Assembly: GCF_009765875.1 (NCBI RefSeq)
Contig: NZ_LMUP01000009.1
Span: 185,922 to 249,921 of the forward strand
Source: Pedobacter sp. L105
GTDB lineage: Bacteria > Bacteroidota > Bacteroidia > Sphingobacteriales > Sphingobacteriaceae
Length of the DNA stretch: 64,000 nucleotides
Direction: 5' to 3'
The notes under the pieces were generated by a model. The model made no database searches. It saw only the letters and a list, made by a program, of their open reading frames with translations, and had not been told where the DNA came from. Shown in pieces: positions 53,398-62,747 of this stretch; the stretch's first letter is position 1, and the number at the start of each line of letters is the position of its first letter. A program made the position numbers and the translations under genes.

Positions 53398-54189
53398 TTA
53401 CAGTCCGGAATAATAATCATAACCCTGTTCAGCCCAGTAATCTCTTGGGCGGATATCGCTGAAGGACATTACCCCAATTCTTTTGATGTTTTTGATGCCA
53501 TATTTTACCGGAATAATTAACCTCAAAGGTGCACCATGGTCATTGGTTATCGGTTTTCCATTCATCTCATATGCTAAAATTGTTTGAGGATGTAGCACGC
53601 TGTCTCGTTCCAGGCCTACATAATACTCTCCGTTAGGTGTTTCAAGTCCCATGTAGTTTTTCTCGGCAAGGGCATCCAGTTTATAGTGCAATAGAAAATC
53701 GCTCAACTTTACACCGGCCCAATGCTGGATCTGATCCCAACCTTCCACACATTTAAAATCGTAGATGATTTCTGTTTTTGGTAATGCCTTAATTTCTTCA
53801 ATACTAATTTTTAAAAAGTCCGTAGGAGTGATTTTCACGTTCAACGTCCATTTTGCATTATCGAATTCAGTATCATTCTCAATGCCGATCAAACTATTTA
53901 CCCTTACGTTTTCTGCCGCGCTTTCTTTTGGATAGGTTTTAACCAGATGGTTATTGCTGAAGAGATTACGGAAGAAAAGCTCAGACTTGTTGAGTGCCCT
54001 TCGCAGTGGTGCCCTGGTACCGGCAGTGATGCCTGCTTTTTCTTCAGGTGCATAGAGCAGCCATTTCCACCCTGCAACAGCACTGCCAGCTAAGGCAAAG
54101 AAAGTGCCGAAGGATATAAAATTCCTTCTGTTTATCTTTTGCTCGATAGTAAGCGGTTTCTTAATTTCTTTTAGATCTGTGGGTTTCAT
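53398..54189 (-). CDS. Molybdopterin-dependent oxidoreductase (sulfite-oxidase/MsrP-like)
   Basis: The 263-residue protein has an N-terminal Tat-like signal (NRRNFISFGTFFALAG, about 21-36). The oxidoreductase fold contains FKCVEGW, whose Cys is the expected molybdenum ligand of the sulfite-oxidase family, and later GAPLRLIIPVKYGIKNIKRI. It is shorter than plant sulfite oxidase and lacks a haem domain, like MsrP of the periplasmic methionine sulfoxide reductase system. The gene follows a cytochrome b gene by 24 nt in an operon, which would supply electrons from the quinone pool. The substrate is not certain. Confidence 0.9.
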   Translation of the reverse strand: MKPTDLKEIKKPLTIEQKINRRNFISFGTFFALAGSAVAGWKWLLYAPEEKAGITAGTRAPLRRALNKSELFFRNLFSNNHLVKTYPKESAAENVRVNSLIGIENDTEFDNAKWTLNVKITPTDFLKISIEEIKALPKTEIIYDFKCVEGWDQIQHWAGVKLSDFLLHYKLDALAEKNYMGLETPNGEYYVGLERDSVLHPQTILAYEMNGKPITNDHGAPLRLIIPVKYGIKNIKRIGVMSFSDIRPRDYWAEQGYDYYSGL

Positions 54190-54213
54190 TTTCTGATGAT
54201 ATTTCTTCTATTA

Positions 54214-54885
54214 TTATTCCTTTATTTTTGGTTTCATTTCCAATACCTCAAAGCCGGAAATCACTGATCGGAAATTGTTCCAGCCCGTAAGTATCACCTG
54301 TATGATATGAACTACAAAGAATAGAACATATCCGATGGTCAGGGTAAAATGGATGATCCTTGCAAAGTGATAGCCGCCGCAAAGCCAGCATAACCAATAA
54401 AGCTGTACGGGTTTGTAAATGGCCAGCCCGGTGATTACCGAACCGGCACCCATTATGATAATTGCGGTATAGGCAATTCTCTGTGCCGCATTGTATTTCT
54501 TTTGAGGGGGAATGGTTTTTCTAATATGAAGGTCATGTAAAAGTACCTGCCAGGCTTCTTTGAGGGAATTTCTTTTTGGGATCAGTTCCCGCCATGCGCC
54601 GGATATTATGGTATAAGAAATGTACAACAGTCCGTTGATAAAAAAGAACCACATAAAAAGAAAATGAAAGGCCATGCCTTCAGAAAGGCGGTGAGTGATG
54701 TGGAAATAGCTGTAAAACCATTCAGGGAAAAATTTGATCAGCGTAAAGCCGAAAATAGAAACGCCGTACGTATCACTTGCCCAATAGATAAGCAAACCGC
54801 TCCAGATCATTACTGTGAGCACCGGGAAGTTTACCCAGTGCGTCCAGCGCATCAGGAGGGTATGCTTTTCCTTGATTTCTTTCAT
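54214..54885 (-). CDS. Cytochrome b561-type membrane protein
   Basis: The 223-residue protein has about five membrane helices. Haem-ligand candidates are His16 in RWTHWVNFP, His in FHITHRLSEGMAFHFLFMW and His near the end (FFVVHIIQ). The pattern fits the thiosulfate-reductase/formate-dehydrogenase cytochrome b group. It is the first gene of the operon and should pass electrons to the molybdopterin protein encoded directly downstream. Confidence 0.88.
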   Translation of the reverse strand: MKEIKEKHTLLMRWTHWVNFPVLTVMIWSGLLIYWASDTYGVSIFGFTLIKFFPEWFYSYFHITHRLSEGMAFHFLFMWFFFINGLLYISYTIISGAWRELIPKRNSLKEAWQVLLHDLHIRKTIPPQKKYNAAQRIAYTAIIIMGAGSVITGLAIYKPVQLYWLCWLCGGYHFARIIHFTLTIGYVLFFVVHIIQVILTGWNNFRSVISGFEVLEMKPKIKE

Positions 54886-55311
54886 AGACTTATTTTATAT
54901 GATTTAACAAAATCTCAATTGGTGGTAAATTGCTGCGTTTACTTTTTTAGCATTAGTCGCTTGTCTGATGATTCCCTTACAAAAAATTGAATAAATTTTT
55001 GCCGGTTAATCTTTATGCGTCACACGTATCCAATGTAATCAAAAAAACAGGACTTATAAAGTATGGAGTAAACTAACAGTTCGTTAAACAGGTGTATGGT
55101 AAGCAGGATTGGACAATATGCTGATTAACGGCAAAAATCTTCGCGTTGAACACAACACAATAATGAGATTTTTTGATCCCAACTTCAGTGTTGGGAGCTT
55201 AATCAAACTGAGCTTCAATAGGGGATTGAGGAAGAAATAAATAAAAATTGATTTTTATTGTAAGGAATTATTTGTCTTGGCGACCAAGAGGGAAATAAAA
55301 AAATAAAAAAC
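54886..55311. other. Intergenic region
   Basis: This 426-bp gap lies between divergent genes. CCCAAC-TTCAGT-GTTGGG at 55178-55195 is a perfect 6-bp hairpin. No gene is visible; both promoters must lie here. Confidence 0.5.
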
Positions 55312-55575
55312 ATGAAAAATCAATTCTTAAAATTAGCAGGTAAGCTTATTCTTACTGCTGTAGTAATGGTCAGTCTTTCTGCGTCCGGTTTTGCAAACAC
55401 TCCACAACAGGAGAAAGAAAAAATGGCTAACATTAAACAGGATAAAATGGACAATAAGAAAATGAGTAAAATGGAGAAAAGTAAAATGTCCAAAAAGATG
55501 GCTGTCCCGATGAAAAAATCAAAAATAGATAAATCAAAAATGTCAGAGGAAAAAATGACAAAAGGGAAAATGTAA
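55312..55575 (+). CDS. Small Lys/Met-rich secreted protein
   Basis: The 87-residue precursor has a signal peptide (LILTAVVMVSLSASGFA, cleavage near 29). The mature part is almost only Lys, Met, Ser, Asp and Glu in a loose heptad-like repeat (KMDNKKMSKMEKSKMSKKM). It resembles the Met-rich protein at 26889 in design, not in sequence, and may bind metal or nucleic acid or act as an envelope filler. A perfect terminator follows. Confidence 0.75.
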   Translation: MKNQFLKLAGKLILTAVVMVSLSASGFANTPQQEKEKMANIKQDKMDNKKMSKMEKSKMSKKMAVPMKKSKIDKSKMSEEKMTKGKM

Positions 55576-55579
55576 AATC

Positions 55580-55615
55580 AGCAGCAGGAAAGTCTTTCTT
55601 TCCTGCTGCTATTTT
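55580..55615 (+). terminator. Intrinsic terminator
   Basis: AGCAGCAGGAAAG (55580-55592) and CTTTCCTGCTGCT (55598-55610) are perfect 13-nt arms with a 5-nt loop and ATTTTT after. Confidence 0.95.
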
Positions 55616-55808
55616 TATAAATTTTATCCAGCGATTTGATAATTGTGATATCATCCGAAGACACTCCAAATCAAATGCATTGAAATTTTCATTTGTCCTT
55701 TTCGTATTTACTCATTCCGGAATAACCACCATTTATTTTTGAATTAACATATTAAAAACCTTAAAGCTCTTTTTCATATATATATGCTATATAAATTTTT
55801 GTAAGGAT

Positions 55809-56183
55809 ATGGAGCTAAATGCGACTAAGGATGCAAAAAGACCTAAGTTTATGGAATACTATTTAATCACTTTAAAAAACTACTTTTTTCATCAGGCTAA
55901 TCTGCATTTCGTAGACCCCTGGTTATTTGGTGTTTTGTATTTGTTTAGTAAGATCTTGTTTCTCATTTTTCTGGGTTGGGCCATCAAAAATTTAAGATCA
56001 CAAAGTTCGATTGTATTACCCTTAGTATTTGCGGCAATAGGGTACAGCCTGCCTTATTTTTATCTGATCATTGCAGGGAAAAATATCCCGCTTTGGATAT
56101 ATCTGGTTATCGGCTGCATTTATTTATTCAGCGGATGGTCTATCCATGCAAAATTGCGTAAAGCCCGGTCGACGGAGGTTTGA
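55809..56183 (+). CDS. Small membrane protein
   Basis: The 124-residue protein has three hydrophobic segments (WLFGVLYLFSKILFLIFLGW, IVLPLVFAAIGYSLPYFYLI, LWIYLVIGCIYLFSGW) after a charged N-terminus of about 30 residues. I do not recognise the family. Its last third plus the sequence just beyond the stop is duplicated at 46854-46983. The upstream 190 bp are AT-rich; TAAGGA before the ATG is a possible ribosome site. Confidence 0.65.
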   Translation: MELNATKDAKRPKFMEYYLITLKNYFFHQANLHFVDPWLFGVLYLFSKILFLIFLGWAIKNLRSQSSIVLPLVFAAIGYSLPYFYLIIAGKNIPLWIYLVIGCIYLFSGWSIHAKLRKARSTEV

Positions 56184-56285
56184 TTTAGCTTCTTATTATT
56201 GAAGGAGCTGAAATAAGAAAAGGATGTAAATAAAGAAAATGCAAACATTTTCGCTTTTCATCTCTTTGTATCCAAAAGATGATCC

Positions 56286-57251
56286 ATGAGCGCTATCAAG
56301 ACTTACTTTACCAAACAGGCCTTTAAAAACGGATTTACGATTTTAAAGGCAGCTTTCAATGGTTTTATGAATGACCTGGCGCTCAAGTATAGCGCTTCGC
56401 TCGCTTATTATACCCTGTTCTCACTGGCGCCCCTGTTGTTGCTTCTCATCTCACTTGCCGGCATTTTTTTAGGCAAAGATGCGAGCCAGGGGAAGATATT
56501 CGCCGAGATCAACGACATCGTTGGTGCAGATTCGGCTAAATCTATTCAGGATATGATCACACATTTGCAAACATCGGGTAAGTCCATCATCTCGGTCATT
56601 ATAGGTATTGTTACCCTTATTATCGGTGCCACCACCGTATTCGGCGAAATACAGGAGTCGATCAACCTCATATGGCAGGTGAAACCAAAACCTAAAGTAG
56701 CCTGGATCAAGTTAGTGAAGAACCGCTTGCTCTCGGGTTCAATGATCGTTACGCTTGGGTTTTTGCTGCTGGTATCATTTATCATTAACGGCGCTTTACT
56801 GGCGCTTAGCAGTCATTTGGAAACTTTCCTGCCTGCTGTTACGGTAATCTTATTTAATATGATCAATTTGGCAATCAGCTTTATCGTTATCGCGGTTTTG
56901 TTTGGGGTGATCTTCAAAGTATTACCCGATGCCAATATTAAGTGGCGCGATGTCCGTTCAGGGGCCATCTTTACCGCAGTTCTTTTCATGATAGGACGGC
57001 TGGTTATCGGTATTTATATTTCCAATACAAGTTCTTCTTATGGCGCAGCTGGTTCGTTGATCGTCATCCTGTTGTGGATCTATTATACCGCGGCCATCCT
57101 TTACTTTGGCGCAGAATTTACACGTGCCTACGCCGACTTCTACGGTATTAAGATCGAGCCCGCAGAATTCGCTGTACATTTCGAACAAAAGGAAGAGATT
57201 AAAGACGTTAAGGTCGTTCCGCCAAAGCACGAGATCGGCAAAAGTAAATGA
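56286..57251 (+). CDS. YihY/virulence factor BrkB family protein
   Basis: The 321-residue protein has six predicted membrane helices and the YihY signature: SLAYYTLFSLAPLLLLLISLAGIFLG near 38-63, FGEIQESINLIWQVKPKP, and the late GRLVIGIYISNTSSSYGAAGSLIVILLWIYYTAAILYFGAEFTRAYA. The C-terminal 40 residues are charged and cytoplasmic. Despite older names (ribonuclease BN), the family is a membrane protein of unsettled role, possibly a transporter. It is likely monocistronic. Confidence 0.93.
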   Translation: MSAIKTYFTKQAFKNGFTILKAAFNGFMNDLALKYSASLAYYTLFSLAPLLLLLISLAGIFLGKDASQGKIFAEINDIVGADSAKSIQDMITHLQTSGKSIISVIIGIVTLIIGATTVFGEIQESINLIWQVKPKPKVAWIKLVKNRLLSGSMIVTLGFLLLVSFIINGALLALSSHLETFLPAVTVILFNMINLAISFIVIAVLFGVIFKVLPDANIKWRDVRSGAIFTAVLFMIGRLVIGIYISNTSSSYGAAGSLIVILLWIYYTAAILYFGAEFTRAYADFYGIKIEPAEFAVHFEQKEEIKDVKVVPPKHEIGKSK

Positions 57252-57518
57252 TCACCATATTGGCCTTCCAGATAGTCGCTTAAGCGATGGAAGAGCGGCA
57301 GCGAAATGATTAAAAAATTTAGTTGTAGATGTTAGCAGTGAAACTCCGCGTTGATTTTAGACCTCAAAGTATAATATTTATAAAATTATCAAATGCTGCA
57401 AAAGACAAATTTCAGTAATTGATAGCGATTCCTCAAGATGAGAAGAAGCTTCGTACTTGCCTTAAGAAACGCTCTGTAAATCTTATGATCTTATGTTAAG
57501 CATGACGATGGATACACA

Positions 57519-58229
57519 TTATTCAGGTTTTGAAGGAGATGGATTATGCTTTTCCCAATTTTCAATATATCTTTTAGCGTCTTCACCTTCCAACTTTTGA
57601 TGATCAACCTCTTGTAACATGTTTTCCATAGCGGCAGTATATTCCATGTCTTTCTCATAACCGCTGTTTGAAGATGCGTCTGCTTCAAATGCGGTATTTA
57701 TTAGATGTCCAACTTCATCTGATATTGTCTCAATTGATTTGTCCTGAAGGAAGCGTTTAAATTTACTCCATAAAGAATCTTTCTGATTTTTAAGTATAGC
57801 GGTAGTGTCTTGGGGTTCCATTACTTGGGGAACTTGTATTACCTCAGGAATTGCTTCTGTTTTTTTTTCCATTTCCGGCAACATTTCTACCCGCTCTTCC
57901 TGTTTAGGAAACATTAATGGAGGTTTTTCCATTTTCGGAAACGTTTTTAACGGCTCTTCCTGTTTAGGAAACATTAATGGAGGTTTTTCCATTTTCGGCA
58001 ACATTACTAACGGCTGCTTTTGTTTAGCAGGCATTGGCGGGTGTAATGACCTGGGAATAAATTTTGCTAATATCTGAGGACTAACTTTTGGCATTTTAAC
58101 CAATTGTATGGGTTGTTTTTGATCTATTTTTTGCAAAATAGGAACAGCTGGGAGTGATAAGCCTTTTTTTTTAGTTTCAATTATCTTTGAAATATTAGAA
58201 TTACCAGACGAACGAGAAAAAATATGCAT
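57519..58229 (-). CDS. Proline-rich repeat protein of unknown function
   Basis: The 236-residue soluble protein has three parts: a basic N-terminus (MHIFSRSSGNSNISKIIETK, then VPILQKIDQKQPIQLVK), a central Pro/Met/Lys region with two to three repeats of KMEKPPLMFPKQEE, and an acidic C-terminal part (GHLINTAFEADASSNSGYEK, ENMLQEVDHQKLEGEDAKRY). The repeat unit is exactly 60 bp in DNA. The N-terminal LQK...PIQ pattern faintly recalls the leader of proteins exported by contractile injection systems in Bacteroidota, but no such system is visible. Confidence 0.65.
   Translation of the reverse strand: MHIFSRSSGNSNISKIIETKKKGLSLPAVPILQKIDQKQPIQLVKMPKVSPQILAKFIPRSLHPPMPAKQKQPLVMLPKMEKPPLMFPKQEEPLKTFPKMEKPPLMFPKQEERVEMLPEMEKKTEAIPEVIQVPQVMEPQDTTAILKNQKDSLWSKFKRFLQDKSIETISDEVGHLINTAFEADASSNSGYEKDMEYTAAMENMLQEVDHQKLEGEDAKRYIENWEKHNPSPSKPE
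57865..58040. repeat. 60-bp tandem repeat within a coding region
   Basis: Bases 57901-57960 and 57961-58020 differ at only a few positions, and a partial diverged copy precedes them from 57865. Each unit encodes 20 residues of the repeat protein on the minus strand. Copy number is likely variable between strains. Confidence 0.9.
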
Positions 58230-58562
58230 AATATATCTTGTTATTTGATTTATACTAATATAAATAAATAAATTATTTATTTATAGCCATTTACATAAAG
58301 GGTCGTACTGTTTTTAATAGAATAACCCTTCCTTTGAAAAGGTACGTTCTTGTTAAAATTCTTTTTCATATTTCAATCCTCTCCGGCTTGATGAATTTTA
58401 GTATGTTTAAGGTACGGTTTTGGATGATTAAAAGACAATGGCTGTCTGATGATCGATCTGGCCTATATCCTCTAACTAAAGAACCTGCAAAAACTGCAGA
58501 CTAAAACAATTAATTGAATACGATGTTGGTGCTCTAATAACTAACTTAAGCTTTCAACTACA
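58230..58562. other. Intergenic region with AT palindrome
   Basis: This 333-bp gap between divergent genes contains a perfect 11-bp inverted repeat around one base (TAAATAAATAA / TTATTTATTTA, 58261-58283), 32 bp before the repeat-protein gene. No gene is visible. Confidence 0.5.
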
Positions 58563-60269
58563 TTGGAAAATAAAAAACGTATAGCTATTCTTGGGGGAGG
58601 CCCAAGCGGCCTGTTCATGTTCAAAAGATTAGTCGATTCAGGCAGGACAGATATTACAGTTACCATATTTGAAAGAAAAAAGAAATTAGGTTCTGGCATG
58701 CCTTACAGCGCTGAGGGTGCAAATGATGAGCATATAACTAATGTATCAAGTAATGAAATACCTCTGTTGGTAAATTCATTGGCCGATTGGATCAAATCGG
58801 TATCGAAAGACACGCTTGATAAATTCCATATTGATCCCAATCGTTTTAATGAATACAAAGTATTACCGCGATTGCTTTTCGGGCAGTATCTCACCGCCCA
58901 GTTTGACCTGCTGCAAAAGCAGGCGAGGGAGAAAGATATACCCTATGAGGTTCATTACAATAGCCAGGTAGTTGATCTGGTCGATTATCCCGAACAGGAA
59001 ATGGTTACTGTGATAACCGATGATCAGGAGAAATTTGAATTTGACCAGGTGATCATCTGTACAGGGCATAACTGGCCGCATAAACTGGAAGGCAAAATTC
59101 CCGGTTATTTCGATTCCCCTTACCCTCCGGTTAAACTGGCCTTACAGCTGGATCATCCGGTAGCTATCAAAGGTTCTTCCTTAACCGCTGTTGACGCCAT
59201 CAGGACATTAGCAAGGCATAATGGAACATTCAGTAAAGATGCCAAAGGTTTGCTTTCCTATCAGTTATTGGAAGAAAGTCCGAATTTTAAAATGGTTTTA
59301 CATACCCGTAATGGGATGCTGCCTGCAGTAAGGTTCCACCTGGAAGATTCACATTTGTCTAACGATTCTCTGCTGACAAAGGAAGAAATTGCCGCACATG
59401 TAGCCGGAAACAATGGATTTTTATCGCTCGATTATATTTTTGAAAAGGACTTTAAGGCCCCCATACGAGAAAAGGAACCCGGGTTTTATGAGAAAATAAA
59501 AGACATGAACCTGGAGGAGTTCGTAGCCGCGATGATGGAGCTGCGGGAAAGGCTGGACCCCTTTCAGTTATTAAAAGCGGAATATGCGGAAGCGGAACAA
59601 TCGATTAAACGGAGAGAATCGATTTACTGGAAGGAGATGCTGGGGGTATTGAGTTTTGCCCTGAACTATCCTGCCAAACACTTATCAGCAGAAGATATGC
59701 TGCGCCTGCAAAAATCATTAACACCTTTAATTTCTATTGTAATTGCCTATATTCCGCAAAGTTCAAGTGAAGAATTGCTGGCCTTACATCAGGCTGGGGT
59801 ATTAGACCTTATCCCTGTAGGTGATGAAAGTAGGGTGGAGGCCGCTGCTAAAGGCGGTGCTACTTACCATTATACCGATCACGCCGGCAAGGAGTTATCA
59901 GTTTATTTTAGTACTTACATAGATTGCGTAGGCCAGCCGCATCTATCTTATGAAGATTTTCCTTTTAAAAGTTTATTGAACAATAAAACTATTAGCCCCG
60001 CGCGCCTTAAGTTTAATTCTGCAGTGGAAGGCCGCAAAGCGATGATAGAAGGTAAAGAAGTAGTGCTCACCCGGTTTGGTGATTTTTATTTAAAAGTTTC
60101 AGGTATCACTATTAACGACCATTTTCAGGTGGTTGATGATTATGGTGCGTTTAACGACCGCATCTATGTGATGGCTGTTCCCTATATTGGCGGTTATAAC
60201 CCTGATTATTCTGGTCTCGATTTCAGCGAAGCAGCATCCGCGGCAATTGTTAAACGGTTATTTGCTTAA
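58563..60269 (+). CDS. FAD/NAD(P)-binding protein
   Basis: The 568-residue protein starts with a TTG codon (no ATG is available nearby) and opens with the dinucleotide motif IAILGGGPSGLFMFKRLV. It belongs to the FAD-NAD(P)-binding group (PF13454 type) that includes HI0933-unrelated amine/tryptophan-style oxidoreductases; VIICTGHNWP is the second nucleotide-associated motif. The C-terminal FGDFYLKVSGITINDHFQVVDDYGAF and YIGGYNPDYSGLDFSEAAS close the FAD pocket. The next gene starts 1 nt after its stop, so the three genes to 61397 form a coupled operon. Substrate unknown. Confidence 0.85.
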   Translation: MENKKRIAILGGGPSGLFMFKRLVDSGRTDITVTIFERKKKLGSGMPYSAEGANDEHITNVSSNEIPLLVNSLADWIKSVSKDTLDKFHIDPNRFNEYKVLPRLLFGQYLTAQFDLLQKQAREKDIPYEVHYNSQVVDLVDYPEQEMVTVITDDQEKFEFDQVIICTGHNWPHKLEGKIPGYFDSPYPPVKLALQLDHPVAIKGSSLTAVDAIRTLARHNGTFSKDAKGLLSYQLLEESPNFKMVLHTRNGMLPAVRFHLEDSHLSNDSLLTKEEIAAHVAGNNGFLSLDYIFEKDFKAPIREKEPGFYEKIKDMNLEEFVAAMMELRERLDPFQLLKAEYAEAEQSIKRRESIYWKEMLGVLSFALNYPAKHLSAEDMLRLQKSLTPLISIVIAYIPQSSSEELLALHQAGVLDLIPVGDESRVEAAAKGGATYHYTDHAGKELSVYFSTYIDCVGQPHLSYEDFPFKSLLNNKTISPARLKFNSAVEGRKAMIEGKEVVLTRFGDFYLKVSGITINDHFQVVDDYGAFNDRIYVMAVPYIGGYNPDYSGLDFSEAASAAIVKRLFA

Positions 60270-60270
60270 A

Positions 60271-60849
60271 ATGGATGAACAAACTGCCCCCGGACTTAAA
60301 TTATTTATGGTGCTGTTAGGTTCCAAAGCGCTCAACAGAAATGTAGAACAGCACGATTTCTTTTTTGGAATAGCCAATAGCCTGAAAGAACTGGTGCCTG
60401 CCATGCGCAGGTTCTGGCCCGAAGCAGGAAACAGTATCCATATAGATGGCTGGCGCGAAATAAACCATGTTGGCGGATATGAAGTGAAGGTGATCTTAAA
60501 ACAGGAAGTTGTTTCACTGTCCAAAAAAAAACTCTTTTTTATTAACCTTGGAGGTTACCAATCCGGTATTCTGGAAGAACAGCATTATACAGTGTTAAGC
60601 GTTCATGACGAGCGTACGCAAGCAATTCAGGATGCAAAGAAAACAGTGTTTTTTAAAAAGAATACTTTAAAAGGAGCAGGCTCACATATTGATGAAAAAT
60701 ACGGGATTGATGTGGATGATATTTATAGGATAGAAGATATACTTGCCCCCCAATTTAAAGAGAAATATCATCTGCTGATTACTCCGACAACCGATATGAC
60801 AGAAGATATCGTTAATTTGGGCTATTTTAAACTGGATAAGATCAAATGA
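60271..60849 (+). CDS. DUF1543 domain protein
   Basis: From the ATG at 60271 (1 nt after the FAD gene) the protein has 192 residues. LFMVLLGSKALNRNVEQHDFFFGIANSLKELVPAMRRFWPEA and HIDGWREI are the DUF1543 signature. The family is of unknown function and is usually one or two repeats of this domain; here there is a second partial copy (KKLFFINLGGYQSGILEEQHY to VFFKKNTLKGAGSHIDEKYG). The stop overlaps the next ATG in ATGA. Confidence 0.88.
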   Translation: MDEQTAPGLKLFMVLLGSKALNRNVEQHDFFFGIANSLKELVPAMRRFWPEAGNSIHIDGWREINHVGGYEVKVILKQEVVSLSKKKLFFINLGGYQSGILEEQHYTVLSVHDERTQAIQDAKKTVFFKKNTLKGAGSHIDEKYGIDVDDIYRIEDILAPQFKEKYHLLITPTTDMTEDIVNLGYFKLDKIK

Positions 60850-61397
60850 AACCGGCAAAAAAATTAGCAGAATGGGTTGCGCTAAAGCATAATGGGCAAT
60901 TGATCAGAAAAACGAAAAAACCTTATTTTGAACATTTAGCTGCTGTTGCCAAATGGTCGAAAGCAGCTGTTACCTGGGGTTATGAGATTGGCTTGTGCCA
61001 CGATCTGCTGGAAGATACAGCAACTACCCAGGGTGAACTGCTTGAAGCATTGATCAGCTTAGGTTATCTGGAGAGTGAAGCCAATTTCATCACTTCCTGC
61101 GTAGTTGAATTAACCGATGTATTTACAGCTGCTGCTTATCCTGATTTAAGTAAGGTAGAACGTAAAAAACGGGAGTCTGCCCGTTTGCTTACTATCAGTC
61201 CTGCTGCACAAACGGTTAAGTATGCCGACCTGATCTATAATATCGACTGGATGTTAAAGCATGATCAAAAACATGCAAAAAAATACTTGCTGAAAAAGCA
61301 GATGTTACTCGCTGAGCTAACAGATGGTGATGAGAAACTGCGCGGGAAAGCGTTAAAGGCTATTCATCATGCATTACACCACCTAAAAGATCATTAG
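60846..61397 (+). CDS. HD-domain phosphohydrolase (RelA/SpoT-like)
   Basis: The 183-residue protein has the HD pattern of single-domain guanosine-3',5'-bis-diphosphate hydrolases: a first His in YFEHLAAV, the HD pair in GLCHDLLEDTATT and an Asp in VKYADLIYNIDWM. It is close in size to small alarmone hydrolases (MESH1/SAH type), but some motifs differ, so the substrate could be another nucleotide. It overlaps DUF1543 by 4 nt (ATGA) and closes the operon. Confidence 0.85.
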   Translation: MKPAKKLAEWVALKHNGQLIRKTKKPYFEHLAAVAKWSKAAVTWGYEIGLCHDLLEDTATTQGELLEALISLGYLESEANFITSCVVELTDVFTAAAYPDLSKVERKKRESARLLTISPAAQTVKYADLIYNIDWMLKHDQKHAKKYLLKKQMLLAELTDGDEKLRGKALKAIHHALHHLKDH

Positions 61398-61451
61398 ATT
61401 ACCGTTTAGTTATTATCCTAGTTTATCTGTTCCATTTATTAGATATGCTTT

Positions 61452-61466
61452 TTGTTTACCAAACAA
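61452..61466. repeat. Short inverted repeat before the flavoprotein gene
   Basis: TTGTTT-ACC-AAACAA, 48 bp upstream of the next start, shares its core with the palindromes at 17975 and 46660. Confidence 0.35.
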
Positions 61467-61514
61467 TGTTTCATGAACGCTGTTAAAACGGTAATCACAT
61501 CTTATCTATAAAAT

Positions 61515-62174
61515 ATGAAAGCTTTAATTATTAATTGTACGCTAAAACCCTCTCCTCAATTTTCCAATACAGATGCGCTAGTCAAAAAAGCAGCAGATCA
61601 GCTGAAAGAAAAAGGAGCAGAAACAGAGATCATCAGAATTGTTGATTATAATGTTAAACCAGGAAATGTAACTGATGCTGGCGAAGGAGACGAATGGCAG
61701 GCAGTGCTGGATAAAATTAAGGCCTGTGATATTTTTATCATTGCATCTCCAGTTTGGATGGGCCACCTGGCATCTACTGCACAGCGTATTATTGAACGTC
61801 TGGATGCTATCTTTCATGAAGATGGTTTTGCAGATGAAAATAACGGACAATATTTTACTTACAATAAGGTTGGTGGCTGTTTAATCACAGGTAATGAGGA
61901 TGGCGCACATTCCTGTGCTGCCCAATTGCTCTGGTCCTTGCAGGAACTTGGTTTTACTATTCCGCCTAATGTGAATGCCTATTGGGTTGGATTGGCCGGA
62001 GGAGATAAAAACTATGTTGATGGGGGAGGCGAAAGATATTTTTATACTAATTCTACACTTCGTTATATGATTGGTAACCTTACTTTTTTTGCAAAGCTTT
62101 TAAAAGCAAATCCTATAGATACCAATTTGAAAGAACTGGAAGAGGTTGCAAAAGCAGAAAGTGATCCGGAATAA
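61515..62174 (+). CDS. Flavodoxin-like NAD(P)H-dependent reductase
   Basis: The 219-residue protein starts MKALIINCTLKPSPQFSNTD, the phosphate-binding strand-loop of flavodoxin-like FMN reductases, and has the second FMN loop in IASPVWMGHLAST and a third in GNEDGAHSCAAQLLW. This group (NAD(P)H:quinone or FMN reductases) handles redox stress. The short inverted repeat at 61452 may control it. Confidence 0.9.
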   Translation: MKALIINCTLKPSPQFSNTDALVKKAADQLKEKGAETEIIRIVDYNVKPGNVTDAGEGDEWQAVLDKIKACDIFIIASPVWMGHLASTAQRIIERLDAIFHEDGFADENNGQYFTYNKVGGCLITGNEDGAHSCAAQLLWSLQELGFTIPPNVNAYWVGLAGGDKNYVDGGGERYFYTNSTLRYMIGNLTFFAKLLKANPIDTNLKELEEVAKAESDPE

Positions 62175-62280
62175 AGGAAGCTTTATAACAATTTCCCAAT
62201 CGAAACATAAATCAAATAATTGCTAGCTAACTTAGTTGTATGGCATGGCAATTGTATTCAATCTATCAAACATCTATACT

Positions 62281-62736
62281 ATGGAAACTACAGAAAAATC
62301 AGTACACGTATTAAACGATTTAATTGAAATTAACAATGACCGTATTGCGGGATTTGAAAAAGCATTAGCCGATATCAACGACGAAAATGCAGACTTGAAA
62401 GTTCTGTTTCAGGAATATGCAACACAAAGCCGTAAAAATAGCCAGGAGTTAACTGCCCTGGTTGCTGGTCATGGTTCTGATGTTGAAACCGGAACAAGTG
62501 TTAGCGGTGGTTTACACCGTGCATGGATTGATGTAAAATCACTTTTTGGTGGTAGCGATCGCGAAAGCATTTTGGATGAGGCAGAACGCGGAGAAGATGC
62601 AATTAAAGCTGCTTATAAAAAAGCATTAACAGAAGGTGAATTGTCTGCAAGTGCAGTAGATACAGTAACCGCACAGGCTACAGAAATTAAATCTGCTCAT
62701 GATAAAATTAAAGCATTGCGTGATCTTGCTTCATAA
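62281..62736 (+). CDS. PA2169-family four-helix-bundle protein (DUF2383)
   Basis: From the ATG at 62281 (METTEKSV) the protein has 151 residues; upstream ATGs in frame at 62236 and 62245 are less likely. Motifs: LNDLIEINNDRIAGFEKAL, FQEYATQSRKNSQELTALVAGHG, LHRAWIDVKSLF and GEDAIKAAYKKAL. It is a distant paralogue of the 5254-5715 protein and shares the helical bundle with a conserved W-I-D motif. A perfect terminator follows at 62748. Confidence 0.88.
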   Translation: METTEKSVHVLNDLIEINNDRIAGFEKALADINDENADLKVLFQEYATQSRKNSQELTALVAGHGSDVETGTSVSGGLHRAWIDVKSLFGGSDRESILDEAERGEDAIKAAYKKALTEGELSASAVDTVTAQATEIKSAHDKIKALRDLAS

Positions 62737-62747
62737 TTGATCTAGTG

